From an uncultured Lachnospiraceae bacterium (GTDB lineage: Bacteria; Bacillota; Clostridia; Lachnospirales; Lachnospiraceae): a stretch of DNA of 64,000 nt. This document shows, one piece after another, positions 45,955-53,821 of this stretch. Location of the stretch: positions 30,910 through 94,909 of the forward strand of contig ONHF01000008.1 in NCBI GenBank assembly GCA_900317555.1, read 5' to 3'. The position numbers and the translations under genes are program-made. Numbering within the stretch: the first letter of the stretch is position 1; the number at the start of each line of letters is the position of its first letter. Under the pieces are notes generated by a model. The model did no database searches. It was given only the letters and a program-made list of their open reading frames with translations, and was not told where the DNA came from.

Positions 45955-46629
45955 CTATCCGTTTTTCTTTCTGAACTTACGGATCAGGATCTGCTGCTCA
46001 TCCACTTCCGGCGTCAGCTTGTCACTGTCGCCTGCCTTATAAAAGATCGCCGCGCATTTGCCTTCTGAATTAATCAGGGAATACGTGCCGCGCACCTCAC
46101 TGTCAAGCACGGAGAATTCAACCATTCGGTTGTACTCCTTCGGATGATCCTTCACATCAATGATTTTTCCGTGCGAATTCCCGTCCCGGACACAGACCGG
46201 ATTTTCCTCATAATACGGATCAAAGATATAGGCATATTTCTCGTCCGCGTGTGTCACGAGAACATAATGATCGCAGCCGTACGATACGCGGAGAACCGCG
46301 ACCGCGTTGTCATGCTGGAGCTGTTTCCTGAGCTTGGATGTCTTGTGGAAGCTGACCGAAGGTCCCTTCAGAAACGAGCAGCTGATCGGGAATCCGGTGG
46401 TTGCCCGGTAATCATTGAACCAGTCTGCAACAAAATGGACCGCGTTGTTGGAAGTGCCGCCCCTTCCCGGTATGCCGTTGCAGTTCACCTTGTCCATCGT
46501 CAGCATATAAATTATCTTGATGACACCGGGCGGAAGCTCCTCCCTGTCAAACAGATAGATAAGCGCGTCCAGAATTGCTGTCGGCCCGCAGTCATATTCC
46601 GACATCTGATAACGAAGTGGATTCTTCAT
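45955..46629 (-). CDS. C39-like cysteine peptidase-fold protein (BtrH/Peptidase_C39_2-like)
   Basis: A 224-residue protein without a signal peptide or ABC domain. A papain-like triad can be read: oxyanion Gln8 and Cys14 in RYQMSEYDCGPTAILDALIY, His121 in GCDHYVLVTHAD, Asp137 in YAYIFDPYYEENP. PGRGGTSNNAVHFVADWFND lies between. Bacterial C39-like proteins cut double-glycine leaders or, as BtrH types, transfer amino acids; the role here is unknown. The ATG at 46629 removes 20 residues from the longest frame. It lies between the M20 peptidase and oppA in one operon. Confidence 0.7.
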   Translation of the reverse strand: MKNPLRYQMSEYDCGPTAILDALIYLFDREELPPGVIKIIYMLTMDKVNCNGIPGRGGTSNNAVHFVADWFNDYRATTGFPISCSFLKGPSVSFHKTSKLRKQLQHDNAVAVLRVSYGCDHYVLVTHADEKYAYIFDPYYEENPVCVRDGNSHGKIIDVKDHPKEYNRMVEFSVLDSEVRGTYSLINSEGKCAAIFYKAGDSDKLTPEVDEQQILIRKFRKKNG

Positions 46630-46675
46630 TCTGCAAGCTGTTCCTTTCTTCCCGCTTCCGCTTCCTGCTGCAGGA

Positions 46676-47821
46676 TCAGTCTGTGTCAACTGTCATCAGT
46701 GCTTTTACAATCGCTGTACATTGTACCATTTCCAGAACAGTTGTCCACTCTTTTGTTGTATGCGCATCGTGCATGGGATTTGCGATGCAGATACCGTCAA
46801 TACCCTTTCTTCTGACTACGTTGCAGTCGCTTCCGCCGAAATTCTTTTTCGATCCGCGCGGTATCGAAAGGCGGTCCAGCGTCTTCTGATAATGCAGGAG
46901 CGCGGGATCATCCTCCGCCACATGATATGCGGTCAGATGCACGGTATAAGCGCAGTCGCAGTCAGCTCCAAGCGCTTCCGCTTCCTGCCGGAACGCCGCA
47001 GCCGTCCGTTCATATAAAGAGAGCGCGTCCTCATGAACAGAACTTCGGATTTCGCCGCGGACAATCACTTTGTCCGGTACGATGTTTGTCTGCGTCCCGC
47101 CTTCGATCAGGCCGATGTTCAATGTAGAATGATCGTCCGCTCTTCCGAGAGGAAGACTGCTGATTGCACGCGAGGCGGCCAGAACCGCGCTGATTCCTTT
47201 CTCCGGCTCAAAACCGGCATGTGCCGCTCTTCCGTGAACCGTAATTGTAAAAGACAAAAGCGTCGGTTCCTGCGTTGAATACGAGCCGATCACATCGCTG
47301 CAGTCAAGAGCAAAGGCCTGATCCGCTCTGCTTAAAGAAAAATCAAAAGCGGACGAGCCTGTCGTGTAAGCCTCTTCCGCCGTACAGAACAGCAGTTCGA
47401 TATTGCCGTGCGGCAGGCTTTCTTCTCTGATTTCCCGTACGGCTTCGAGAATGCAGGCCACCGCCGAAAGATCATCCGCTCCGAGTACGGTGGTTCCTCT
47501 GCTGGTGATTTTTCCATCCTCGTGAATCACAGCCTCTTTCCCGATTCCTGGTTCCACGGTATCCATGTGTGCCATGAATAATAAAGTCTGCGTCTTTTCC
47601 GGACGAACGCCTTCCGCGGGAATAACCGCAAAAAGGTTTCCGCTGTCCGATCCCGTCCGCTGCGCGGAGTCATCTTCCAGGACGCTGATACCCAGATCCT
47701 GCAGTTCCCTTCGGATTCTGTCCGCCATCTTCCGCTCTTTGAACGAAACAGAATCGATCCGGACCAGCTCCTTAAAATTCCGGATCAGCCGTTCTTTATG
47801 AATGTCGCTGTAATCTGCCAT
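46676..47821 (-). CDS. M20 family metallopeptidase (PepT/tripeptidase-like)
   Basis: A 381-residue dizinc aminopeptidase-like enzyme. Zinc ligands: H85 in FMAHMDTVEP, bridging D116 in VLGADDLSAV, E149/E150 in CTAEEAYTTG, Asp in ALDCSDVIG, and a C-terminal His in NPMHDAHTTKEWT. A dimerisation domain lies at about 190-290 (ITVHGRAAHAGFEPEKGISA). It probably cleaves short peptides, consistent with the adjacent peptide importer. The ATG at 47821 has GAGGCA eight bases upstream. First gene after a strong promoter. Confidence 0.9.
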   Translation of the reverse strand: MADYSDIHKERLIRNFKELVRIDSVSFKERKMADRIRRELQDLGISVLEDDSAQRTGSDSGNLFAVIPAEGVRPEKTQTLLFMAHMDTVEPGIGKEAVIHEDGKITSRGTTVLGADDLSAVACILEAVREIREESLPHGNIELLFCTAEEAYTTGSSAFDFSLSRADQAFALDCSDVIGSYSTQEPTLLSFTITVHGRAAHAGFEPEKGISAVLAASRAISSLPLGRADDHSTLNIGLIEGGTQTNIVPDKVIVRGEIRSSVHEDALSLYERTAAAFRQEAEALGADCDCAYTVHLTAYHVAEDDPALLHYQKTLDRLSIPRGSKKNFGGSDCNVVRRKGIDGICIANPMHDAHTTKEWTTVLEMVQCTAIVKALMTVDTD

Positions 47822-47884
47822 ATCGCGTGCCTCAAATCGTCCGATATTAACCATACTATTCCGCTATGAATTATATTGGATAAA

Positions 47885-47913
47885 ACTATACAAGGTTTCC
47901 TCTCCGATGTCAA
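47885..47913 (-). promoter_or_regulatory. Promoter for the M20-C39-opp operon
   Basis: On the minus strand: TTGACA (47908-47913), exact 17-bp spacer, TATAGT (47885-47890). It abuts the U-tract of the tRNA terminator. Confidence 0.88.
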
Positions 47914-47961
47914 TAAAAAAGAACCGCGTCGAAACTCCGAATGAATTTCGATGCGGTTCTC
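47914..47961 (-). terminator. Terminator after tRNA-Ala
   Basis: On the minus strand GAACCGCATCGAAA pairs with TTTCGACGCGGTTC (14 positions, one mismatch) around an 11-nt loop and is followed by TTTTTTATT. Confidence 0.85.
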
Positions 47962-47970
47962 AGATATAAA

Positions 47971-48043
<73 letters not shown>

Positions 48044-48074
48044 GGGTACGTTCTCAAAGAAATCGTACTTGATT

Positions 48075-48103
48075 AATATACTCCAGCAGGGCCGTTCTGG
48101 CAA
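48075..48103 (-). promoter_or_regulatory. Promoter for tRNA-Ala
   Basis: On the minus strand: TTGCCA (48098-48103), 17-bp spacer, TATATT (48075-48080), just after the folT stop. Confidence 0.7.
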
Positions 48104-48120
48104 CTGTTTTTTTAATTTTA

Positions 48121-48675
48121 TTAAAGTCTCTGATTTTCAAATGCCGGTTTCATGGTCTTTTCAATCGCCTGCAGTACCATATAAATCACCAGAATGTCTA
48201 CCGGCAGCTGCAGAATATTCGATATGATCCGCGCAGGCAGAATCGCCAGGATCGCCTTATGGTACAGAATGTTCAGCCAGACAGTGTTCATGCCGATATT
48301 CACGAAGATCTTGACGAAAATCTCGGCTGCGACAAGCCGTTTCAGCGAGAGTTTCCTGCCGTAAAGGAAAAGGCCGAAAATCACGCCTCCCGCCACTGCG
48401 CTGAGCGTAAATCCCGGAAAAAATGGTCCGGTCGGATTCACCAGATATTTAAGGATGTCCATGACGCCGGCAAAGATTCCGCCGGCCGCGGGTCCGAACA
48501 GAAAATCAATCACCAGATTCGGAAGCTCGACAATGCCGATCTTCACGAACGGGCCGAAAGAGATCGAACCAACGAATTCGAGAGCAATTGAGAGAGCACC
48601 CATGATGCCGCACAGGACGACAACACGGAGCCTTCGAAACTCGGCAAGAGAACGGGTCCAGATGTTTAAAGACAT
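48121..48675 (-). CDS. folT: Folate ECF transporter S component
   Basis: A 184-residue integral membrane protein with about five to six hydrophobic segments (VVVLCGIMGALSIALEFVGS, PNLVIDFLFGPAAGGIFAGV, LPARIISNILQLPVDILVIY). The length and pattern fit ECF substrate-binding subunits, and the tetrahydrofolate riboswitch upstream points to folate. It would use a shared EcfAA'T module encoded elsewhere. The ATG at 48675 has AGGAGG seven bases upstream; a longer frame runs into the riboswitch and was discarded. Confidence 0.9.
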   Translation of the reverse strand: MSLNIWTRSLAEFRRLRVVVLCGIMGALSIALEFVGSISFGPFVKIGIVELPNLVIDFLFGPAAGGIFAGVMDILKYLVNPTGPFFPGFTLSAVAGGVIFGLFLYGRKLSLKRLVAAEIFVKIFVNIGMNTVWLNILYHKAILAILPARIISNILQLPVDILVIYMVLQAIEKTMKPAFENQRL

Positions 48676-48682
48676 AATAATA

Positions 48683-48716
48683 CCTCCTATGAAGTTATCC
48701 GTAACCACATAAGAGG
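48683..48716 (-). promoter_or_regulatory. Shine-Dalgarno sequestering hairpin of folT
   Basis: CCTCTTATG can pair with CATAGGAGG, which includes the folT SD (nine pairs, one G-U). An inner GTTA-CGGA-TAAC stem extends it. No terminator is present, so control is probably translational. Confidence 0.6.
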
Positions 48717-48732
48717 CAGCAAGACGTGCATT

Positions 48733-48831
48733 ATGCAGCAGCGGGATGCGATCCCGGCACCGCGGTCTTCCCTTCGTCCGGCTGACAACTCCCTGTTCAG
48801 CCGGCACTTGACGCGCCGGAATCTACTCTGC
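48733..48831 (-). ncRNA. Tetrahydrofolate (THF) riboswitch
   Basis: The minus-strand leader carries the conserved pieces of the folT THF riboswitch in order: GAGTAGAT, GCGTCAAGTG, a variable hairpin (GCCGGCTGA ... TCAGCCGG), ACGAAGGGAAGACCGCGGTG and GCATCCCGCT, closed by a short P1 stem (TGCAG/CTGCA). It is located directly upstream of folT, as in the original description of this class. Recognised by eye from consensus. Confidence 0.88.
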
Positions 48832-48842
48832 AAGTTTGCCTT

Positions 48843-48871
48843 ATTGTAACGGATTGCTCTCTGAAACGCAA
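48843..48871 (-). promoter_or_regulatory. Promoter for the riboswitch-folT transcript
   Basis: On the minus strand: TTGCGT (48866-48871), 17-bp spacer, TACAAT (48843-48848). Transcription would start a few bases before the riboswitch P1 stem. Confidence 0.75.
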
Positions 48872-48878
48872 GAGCTAT

Positions 48879-49100
48879 TTATTCGCCGCCAAGCATCGAA
48901 TAGATATCCGCGGCAATTCTGCACTGATCCGGCATTTTGGAGCCGTCCGTAAGATCTCCTTCAAGTTCCACGTCAAAACAGCGGTCAGCCATCTCCAGCA
49001 GAAAATCTTCCTCCATCTGCCCGATTTCGCCCGCAAGCTCCTCCGGTTGATATCCCAGAACCTTTGTCAGGAACTTTTTCTGTTCATCTGTAAATATCAC
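48879..49100 (-). CDS. Small acidic protein, unknown function
   Basis: A 73-residue, mainly helical acidic protein (FTDEQKKFLTKVLGYQPEEL, FLLEMADRCFDVELEGDLTD). Start is GTG at 49100, with AAAGGAG six bases upstream. The longest ATG frame (49175) would run through the ftsZ terminator and is rejected. It lies between ftsZ and folT, and its stop is in front of the riboswitch promoter. No family recognised. Confidence 0.7.
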   Translation of the reverse strand: MIFTDEQKKFLTKVLGYQPEELAGEIGQMEEDFLLEMADRCFDVELEGDLTDGSKMPDQCRIAADIYSMLGGE

Positions 49101-49136
49101 GTTTTTCTCCTTTGTACGCCTGCCTTTTGCCCTGCT

Positions 49137-49172
49137 GAAAATGCCCTGTGCCGGCATCCCGGCACAGGGCAT
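49137..49172 (-). terminator. Terminator after ftsZ
   Basis: A perfect 14-bp stem (ATGCCCTGTGCCGG / CCGGCACAGGGCAT, 4-nt loop) followed by TTTTC on the minus strand, 11 bp after the ftsZ stop. Confidence 0.75.
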
Positions 49173-49182
49173 CATCTTTTAT

Positions 49183-50607
49183 TCAGTCGAGGGTATCGTC
49201 TCCGTCATCATCTTTCTTCTTCTGCAGGAAAGAAGGGATGTTGATATTGGACGTATCCGTAGAAGGCGTGTGAATGCTTCCGGGATTGAAGCGGCGGGGC
49301 TGCTGCGTATAAGCGTTATCCTGCTTCGGCGCGTAATTTCCCGAAGGCTGCGCGTAATCCTGCTGCGCATAATTCTGCGGCTGCGCATAAGAAGACTGCT
49401 GCGAATAGGAAGCCTGAGAATAATTCTGGGCAGGCTGATAATTCTGCTGATTATAGGAAGGCCTTGCCTGATAATTCGGACGGCTGTAATCCGGAGCCTG
49501 CTGATAGCTGTTCTGTCCGAAGGACTGCTGCGGCTGATAAACTCCCTGCTGACCGAATGCGCTGCGACCGAATCCCTGCTGCGGGCGTCCTGCCTGCGGA
49601 TTGAACGGCTGGGAAGCAAACGGATTCCCCTGATGTGCCTTGTCCTTGGCATTCGGATTTGTGCCGATACCGGTTGCGATAACGGTAACCATGCAGGAGT
49701 CTGTCTCGGACTCGTCATATTTGGCACCGAAAATGACATTGATATCGTCGCCGGTCTGCTCACGGATATATGCAGCAGCGTCATTCGCGTCGAACAGCGA
49801 AATGTCGCCGGACACATTCAGGATAACATCAGTAGCACCGTTGATTGATGTCTCGAGAAGCGGTGATTCAACTGCCATCTTGACAGCCTGTGTTGCCTTG
49901 TCATCGCCCTTGCCGTAGCCGATGCCGACGTGCGCGATACCTTTTCCGCGCATAACCGTCTGTACATCCGCGAAATCAAGATTGATGATCGCAGGCAGAT
50001 TGATCAGGTCTGTGATTCCCTGTACGGCCTGCTGCAGGACTTCGTCCGCCTTCTTAAGGGCATCCGGCAGCGTCGTTCTGCGGTCCATGATCTCCAGCAG
50101 CTTGTCATTGGGGATCACGATCAGTGTATCGACATTGGGTTTGAGGTTTTCAATTCCGCCAAGCGCCTTGGTCATACGTGCCTTGGCTTCAAAGCTGAAA
50201 GGTTTTGTCACGACGCCGACAGTCAGAATGCCCTGATCCTTCGCAAGCTTCGCCACAACCGGCGCCGCTCCGGTTCCTGTTCCGCCGCCCATGCCGCAGG
50301 TTACAAAAACCATGTCCGCGCCCTTGATCGCCGCGGAAAGCTCTTCCGCACTCTCCTCAGCAGCTTTCTTGCCAACCTCGGGATTCGCGCCCGCGCCAAG
50401 ACCTCTCGTCAGTTTTGCGCCGATCTGAATGAGTTTCGGCGCTTTGCAGCGCTGCAATGCCTGCAGGTCCGAGTTCACGCCGATGAACTCAACACCTGTG
50501 ATTCCCTCTTCAACCATCCGGTTTACCGCATTGTTACCGGCGCCGCCGACACCTACAACAATGATCTTGCAGGCTGTTTCGTTCTCATCTGTCTTGATTT
50601 CTAGCAC
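49183..50607 (-). CDS. ftsZ: Cell division protein FtsZ
   Basis: A 474-residue tubulin homologue. GTP-binding signature GGGTGTG at 107-113, T7 loop [11 protein letters not shown], globular core to ~320. A ~130-residue linker follows (about 325-455), very rich in Gln, Tyr, Asn, Pro and Ser (repeats such as [20 protein letters not shown]). The C-terminal peptide [12 protein letters not shown] binds FtsA/SepF-type partners. Start is GTG with GAGGAGG eight bases upstream. It has its own promoter. Confidence 0.97.
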   Translation of the reverse strand: MLEIKTDENETACKIIVVGVGGAGNNAVNRMVEEGITGVEFIGVNSDLQALQRCKAPKLIQIGAKLTRGLGAGANPEVGKKAAEESAEELSAAIKGADMVFVTCGMGGGTGTGAAPVVAKLAKDQGILTVGVVTKPFSFEAKARMTKALGGIENLKPNVDTLIVIPNDKLLEIMDRRTTLPDALKKADEVLQQAVQGITDLINLPAIINLDFADVQTVMRGKGIAHVGIGYGKGDDKATQAVKMAVESPLLETSINGATDVILNVSGDISLFDANDAAAYIREQTGDDINVIFGAKYDESETDSCMVTVIATGIGTNPNAKDKAHQGNPFASQPFNPQAGRPQQGFGRSAFGQQGVYQPQQSFGQNSYQQAPDYSRPNYQARPSYNQQNYQPAQNYSQASYSQQSSYAQPQNYAQQDYAQPSGNYAPKQDNAYTQQPRRFNPGSIHTPSTDTSNINIPSFLQKKKDDDGDDTLD

Positions 50608-50676
50608 AGTCGTGCCTCCTCTTATATAAATTAAATTTGATTTAATTTCTCTGAAATTATGTACTTATACTAGTTT

Positions 50677-50705
50677 ATAATACAATTTCAAAGATAATAT
50701 TGCAA
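50677..50705 (-). promoter_or_regulatory. Promoter for ftsZ
   Basis: On the minus strand: TTGCAA (50700-50705), 17-bp spacer, TATTAT (50677-50682). An AT-only inverted repeat (AAATTAAA / TTTAATTT, about 50629-50649) sits between the promoter and the SD. Confidence 0.7.
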
Positions 50706-50740
50706 CCAGTTTTGACCGCGGGAGTCTCCCCTGCAAAAGG

Positions 50741-51517
50741 TCACGATCCCTTTTCCCGGAACGTAATATAGCTTGTATCCGGTGTGTAGTTGACAAGATC
50801 AACCGTTCCCTTTTTGTTTTTCAGAGACGGAAGTATCTTTCGAAGATTCGAGATTTTCTCGTCTGTATATTGATCTTCTCCAAGATCCGCGCGGACATCC
50901 CCGAAATAAAGAGACATACTGCTTGTCGTACTGAAGTAAATTCTATCCGCGTGAAGCCCGTACTTGGAAAGCAGCTGGGTAACGGTCAGGATTCTGTCAA
51001 AGACCGCGTCATTCTCCGCGGGAAGCTTCTTGTATAAGACAATGCTCTGGAACTTGAGTCCGGTTACTTCCGGCACATCTTTGAGCTTCTCTTTCGACGA
51101 TTCCACAACGATGCCGTCACGGTCAAAATACATGCAGGTGCCGAGATAATCTACGTATCCCGCTATTGTTTTTTCGTAGACACGGATTCTGATCGAATCG
51201 TGCGCCACGACCTGCACTTTCATCGTTTCAATAAACGGTATATTCCGGATCGGTTTGTCCCTGTACCGCAGAGACAGAAGGACCGAGTTGTCGCCGAGAG
51301 GCCCTGTCATTACCATCGAGCTGATCTCGTCTTTCGTGTATCTGGAGCTGCCTTCTACCGTAACGCTCCGGACTTTGAAGTATGCCACAAAAAAGGCGGC
51401 CGCGGCGGAAAGGATCAGCAGAATGACCGCTGCACGAAGAGCGGCCATCCGGCGTCTGTGCCGGATCTGCGCCCTGACATATTCTCTGGCGTCACTGTAC
51501 TGTTCTCTGTCTATCAT
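50741..51517 (-). CDS. ftsQ: Cell division protein FtsQ/DivIB
   Basis: A 258-residue bitopic protein: basic cytoplasmic N-terminus, one membrane helix (about 25-46), then a POTRA domain (KVRSVTVEGSSRYTKDEISS, SLRYRDKPIRNIPFIETMKV, IRIRVYEKTIAGYVDYLG) and the beta region. It scaffolds the divisome outside the membrane. Follows ftsW by 6 bp. Confidence 0.9.
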   Translation of the reverse strand: MIDREQYSDAREYVRAQIRHRRRMAALRAAVILLILSAAAAFFVAYFKVRSVTVEGSSRYTKDEISSMVMTGPLGDNSVLLSLRYRDKPIRNIPFIETMKVQVVAHDSIRIRVYEKTIAGYVDYLGTCMYFDRDGIVVESSKEKLKDVPEVTGLKFQSIVLYKKLPAENDAVFDRILTVTQLLSKYGLHADRIYFSTTSSMSLYFGDVRADLGEDQYTDEKISNLRKILPSLKNKKGTVDLVNYTPDTSYITFREKGS

Positions 51518-51523
51518 TGCCCG

Positions 51524-52807
51524 CTAGCTCTCCTGCCGGATATCCCGCATGACGCGGAGCACAACGCCGACTTCAATCAGAAGAAACAGAACCGAAGAAC
51601 CGCCAAAACTGATGAATGGCAGAGAAATACCGGTATTCGGTATAGTGTTGGTTACAACCGCAATATTCAAAATCACCTGCACCGCGATATGCGTCATGAC
51701 GCCGACAACGAGCAGAGAGGAATACAGATCCCGCGCGTTCATCGCAATGACCATAAACCGCCATGTCAGAATCATGAAAAGCACAATAATCGATATCGCG
51801 CCGAACAGCCCCAGCTCTTCACAGATGATCGAGAAAATCATATCGTTCTGGGCTTCCGGAATGAAACCGAGCTTCTGCATGCTCTCGCCAAGGCCCTTGC
51901 CGAAGATTCCTCCGGAGCCGATCCCGTACAGCGCCTGCAGCGTCTGGAAGCCGATGCCGTCCGCATACGCCGCGGGGTCCCGCCATGCCAGAATTCGCTT
52001 GCCGCGGAAGTTTCCGTTTCCGCCGTTCTTCAGAATCCAGGTGACGATCGCATACGCCGCGGCGCCGATGCCGGCGCCTCCCAGCACAAACCATTTGTAA
52101 CCGCGGCTTGCGACAAAAATCATGCCTGCCGCAATCGCGACGACGATAATCGCCGAGCTCAGGTTCTTCGTAATGACATAAATTGCCGCCGCCTGCACCA
52201 GCGCCGGCAGCATGACCACAATCAGCCCCCGGAGCGTCCGGAGTTTTCTTCTGTCCATCCGGCAGATGATGTGCGCCGTGATCACAATGACCGCAATCTT
52301 GGAAATCTCCGCCGGCTGCAGCGAAACAGGACCGATATAGATCCAACGCTTCGCGCCGTTTCTCTCGGTTCCGATAAACCGGACCAGAATGACCAGAAGC
52401 AGCGAGACGCCATAAATCACCTGATACAGCCTGTCGTAAAGGCGCACCGGAATTTTGGTTGTGATAAACATTAAAAACAATCCTAGCGCCGTTGCCATCG
52501 CCTGACTGCGCAGATAGTGCATCGAATCTCCGTTGAAGTCGATCGCCGCCTCATAGGAGCTGGTCGAATACAGAATGACAAGGCCTGTCAGGATCAGAAA
52601 CAGAATAATGAAGAGAATGCTGTAATCCTGCGGTGCCTCCTGCCTGTGCGCAACTTTTGCCCTGCCGCTTCTTCGTGCCGGCCTTTGCCCTTGCATCGCA
52701 GCGGGCGTATTGCGCAGGGCTGTCCCGGGGCTTCCCGAAGACGGCCTGCGATTCTTATGACGCTGCCCGTAAGAGCCCGTATTTGTGCGTGCGCCCGAAT
52801 TTGCCAT
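51524..52807 (-). CDS. ftsW: SEDS peptidoglycan polymerase FtsW/SpoVE
   Basis: A 427-residue polytopic SEDS protein. Conserved YSTSSYEAAIDFNGDSMHYL, RWIYIGPVSLQPAEISKIAV, RLPFISFGGSS-type end (TGISLPFISFGGSSVLFLLI), and GLGESMQKLGFIPEAQNDMI. It polymerises glycan strands with its PBP partner at the septum. The first ~55 residues are basic, Pro/Ser-rich and cytoplasmic. ATG at 52807, just after the mraY stop, chosen over one inside mraY; the SD is weak. Confidence 0.94.
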   Translation of the reverse strand: MANSGARTNTGSYGQRHKNRRPSSGSPGTALRNTPAAMQGQRPARRSGRAKVAHRQEAPQDYSILFIILFLILTGLVILYSTSSYEAAIDFNGDSMHYLRSQAMATALGLFLMFITTKIPVRLYDRLYQVIYGVSLLLVILVRFIGTERNGAKRWIYIGPVSLQPAEISKIAVIVITAHIICRMDRRKLRTLRGLIVVMLPALVQAAAIYVITKNLSSAIIVVAIAAGMIFVASRGYKWFVLGGAGIGAAAYAIVTWILKNGGNGNFRGKRILAWRDPAAYADGIGFQTLQALYGIGSGGIFGKGLGESMQKLGFIPEAQNDMIFSIICEELGLFGAISIIVLFMILTWRFMVIAMNARDLYSSLLVVGVMTHIAVQVILNIAVVTNTIPNTGISLPFISFGGSSVLFLLIEVGVVLRVMRDIRQES

Positions 52808-52811
52808 TTTT

Positions 52812-53801
52812 TTACCAGATCGCGAGTAAGGAGACGGCGCCGGCAACAGCCGTAATTGCGGTAAAGAGCGCTGTTACCCGCACTTCACTCCAGCCGCCCA
52901 GTTCCAGATGATGATGGAACGGCGTCATCCGGAAAACTCTTCTGCCCTCGCCGTACTTGCGTTTCGTATATTTGAACCAGCCGACCTGTATCATGACCGT
53001 GACCGACTCCAGAAGATAGATGAAGCCGATGATCGGTATGAACAAAGGCAGCTGCATGACATAAGCAATGCCAACGATAAAGCCGCCCAGAGCAAGAGAA
53101 CCGGTGTCACCCATAAATACCTTTGCAGGATATGCGTTATAAATCAGGAACCCCAGAAGCGCGCCGGTCATCGCGCCGGAAGCGGCGCTGACATTATTGT
53201 GCTGTAATACAGCGATGATCGTAAAAACAAGTGAGGCTGCGATTGTCACACTGCCGCAGAGTCCGTCGACGCCGTCGGTCAGGTTGGTTCCGTTCACGGT
53301 CGCGACCGCGATGAAAATCAGTGCCGGCAGACCAAACCAGCCAAGATGCAGCACCGCGCCTCTTCCGAACGGAATGATCATATCCAGCGAAATCTCATTG
53401 AAGTATATCAGGATCAGTCCGAAGACAAGCGAAATCAGAATCTGGAAAGCCATTTTCTGCCGGACAGTCAAGCCTTCCGAACGCTTCTTCGTGACCTTGA
53501 TAAAGTCGTCCACAAAGCCGACGAGGCCAAAGCCCAGTGTCATAAAGACAACAGGCAGGATTCTGGCATCCTTCACCGCGAAAATAAGTCCCGTAACCGT
53601 AAAAGCGGCTATAATCATCAGACCGCCCATGTTCGGTGTACCGCTTTTACCGAGATGTGACTGCGGTCCCTCTCCGCGCTCTGTCTGCTGGACTTTGAGT
53701 CTTCTCAGCTGCGGAATCAGAAAATGTCCTGTAACTGTGCTGATTGCGAATGCCAGCAGCATCGGCAGTACCGTATTCAGTATATCCGAGAAATAGATCA
53801 T
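52812..53801 (-). CDS. mraY: Phospho-N-acetylmuramoyl-pentapeptide transferase
   Basis: A 329-residue, ten-helix enzyme. HLGKSGTPNMGGLMI, the DD motif in GLVGFVDDFIKVTKKRSEGL, NLTDGVDGLCGSVT, VFMGDTGSLALGG, and RMTPFHHHLELGGWSE (HHH motif). It makes lipid I. Between the class B PBP and ftsW. The usual murF upstream and murD downstream are absent. Confidence 0.97.
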   Translation of the reverse strand: MIYFSDILNTVLPMLLAFAISTVTGHFLIPQLRRLKVQQTERGEGPQSHLGKSGTPNMGGLMIIAAFTVTGLIFAVKDARILPVVFMTLGFGLVGFVDDFIKVTKKRSEGLTVRQKMAFQILISLVFGLILIYFNEISLDMIIPFGRGAVLHLGWFGLPALIFIAVATVNGTNLTDGVDGLCGSVTIAASLVFTIIAVLQHNNVSAASGAMTGALLGFLIYNAYPAKVFMGDTGSLALGGFIVGIAYVMQLPLFIPIIGFIYLLESVTVMIQVGWFKYTKRKYGEGRRVFRMTPFHHHLELGGWSEVRVTALFTAITAVAGAVSLLAIW

Positions 53802-53821
53802 GGTTTCTGTACCTGTCTGTA

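Noticed and set aside
48676-48807. N-terminal extension of FolT to an upstream ATG
   Set aside because: The extension translates the riboswitch core; the ATG at 48675 has an AGGAGG and fits the family.
49101-49175. ATG start at 49175 for the small acidic protein
   Set aside because: It would place the ftsZ terminator hairpin inside the coding sequence; the GTG at 49100 has AAAGGAG at six bases.
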